This document shows, one piece after another, positions 63,874 through 64,000 of a DNA stretch of 64,000 nucleotides; the first letter of the stretch is position 1, and each line of letters opens with the position of its first letter. The notes under the pieces are model-generated. The model made no database searches, was not told the origin of the DNA, and worked only from the letters and a program-made list of their open reading frames with translations. The translations under genes were made by a program, and so were the position numbers. Source of the DNA: Diaphorobacter caeni (lineage in GTDB: Bacteria > Pseudomonadota > Gammaproteobacteria > Burkholderiales > Burkholderiaceae_C); assembly GCF_015354245.1 (NCBI RefSeq), contig NZ_JADKYZ010000005.1, positions 360,961-424,960 on the forward strand. The letters run 5' to 3'.

Positions 63874-64000
63874 GGGGTAGAGCAAGCAGTCGTGTCACCA
63901 GCCGCCATTTCGATCACGGTAGGTCGAGCCGGGTGTTCATATCGAGATCGAACCGACCATACGGGTTGACGTGTTCCCAGATCAGCGGCGTCAGGGCGGC
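63874..64000 (-). mobile_element. End of a Tn3-family transposon, cut by window edge
   Basis: The element starts with GGGG at 63874, the usual first bases of Tn3-family terminal inverted repeats, and the transposase gene ends 40 bases inside. The other end, resolvase and any cargo lie beyond the window, so the exact repeat cannot be confirmed here. Confidence 0.6.
63914..64000 (-). CDS. tnpA: Tn3-family transposase, C-terminal end
   Basis: The last 28 codons read ALTPLIWEHVNPYGRFDLDM and continue NTRLDLP before TGA. The PLxWEHxNPYGRF pattern is the conserved C-terminus of Tn3-family DDE transposases. The rest of the gene lies beyond base 64000. Confidence 0.88.
   Translation of the reverse strand, partial: AALTPLIWEHVNPYGRFDLDMNTRLDLP

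Overview
The window looks like a chromosomal segment of a high-GC betaproteobacterium. The neighbourhood order (ybeD-lipB-lipA beside the atp operon, tsaB-rimI, YheT-like hydrolase, corA) and the protein sequences suggest Burkholderiales, most likely Comamonadaceae. The species cannot be fixed from sequence reading alone.

Layout. 1-2366: NO detoxification, a flavohaemoglobin gene (hmp, cut by the window edge) divergent from its sigma54 activator norR, with a clear -24/-12 promoter and three GT-N7-AC NorR sites. 2233-4694: a short leader peptide and attenuator-like hairpins, then a second EF-G gene. 4718-6721: lipoate synthesis (lipA, lipB, ybeD). 6933-14224: complete F1Fo ATP synthase operon atpIBEFHAGDC with promoter and terminator.

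14443-52843: a complete, injectisome-type type III secretion system (T3SS) island whose gene order closely follows the Bordetella bsc locus. The minus-strand operon runs from 33310 to 16307 (probable tip chaperone, two filament/tip paralogues, LcrH-type chaperone, translocators SctE and SctB, second LcrH-type chaperone, TPR protein, SctI J K L N O P Q R S T U, small chaperone, secretin SctC). Plus-strand blocks carry SctW, its chaperone, SctX, SctY and SctV (33542-38187), then SctD, the needle cochaperone, needle SctF and two unrecognised genes (38731-42038). Regulation looks like a Btr-type partner switch: ECF sigma (15573), STAS antagonist (38265), SpoIIE/PP2C phosphatase (46899) and HATPase anti-sigma kinase (51791). 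Around the phosphatase lie unusual membrane sensors, two of which fuse small extracytoplasmic sensor domains to MFS-like 12-helix modules, plus an ABC-type solute-binding protein.

The main new signal is a repeated bipartite promoter motif, GGAAC-N15-GTTAC followed by Y-N-A. It occurs seven times, nearly always in front of T3SS genes, and has the geometry of an HrpL box. It is the likely target of the ECF sigma. Two copies face away from each other between the tip operon and sctW, flanking six tandem TGGAC units that could make this divergent promoter phase-variable. One copy points antisense into the anti-sigma kinase gene.

52859-63820: housekeeping and accessory genes (two TPM-domain proteins and lemA, an NTF2-like protein, YheT-type hydrolase, corA with a structured leader, a degenerate uracil-DNA glycosylase-like protein, rimI, tsaB, dacB, an SGNH esterase lipoprotein). 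The window ends in a Tn3-family transposon that appears to have inserted six codons into a gene following the esterase.
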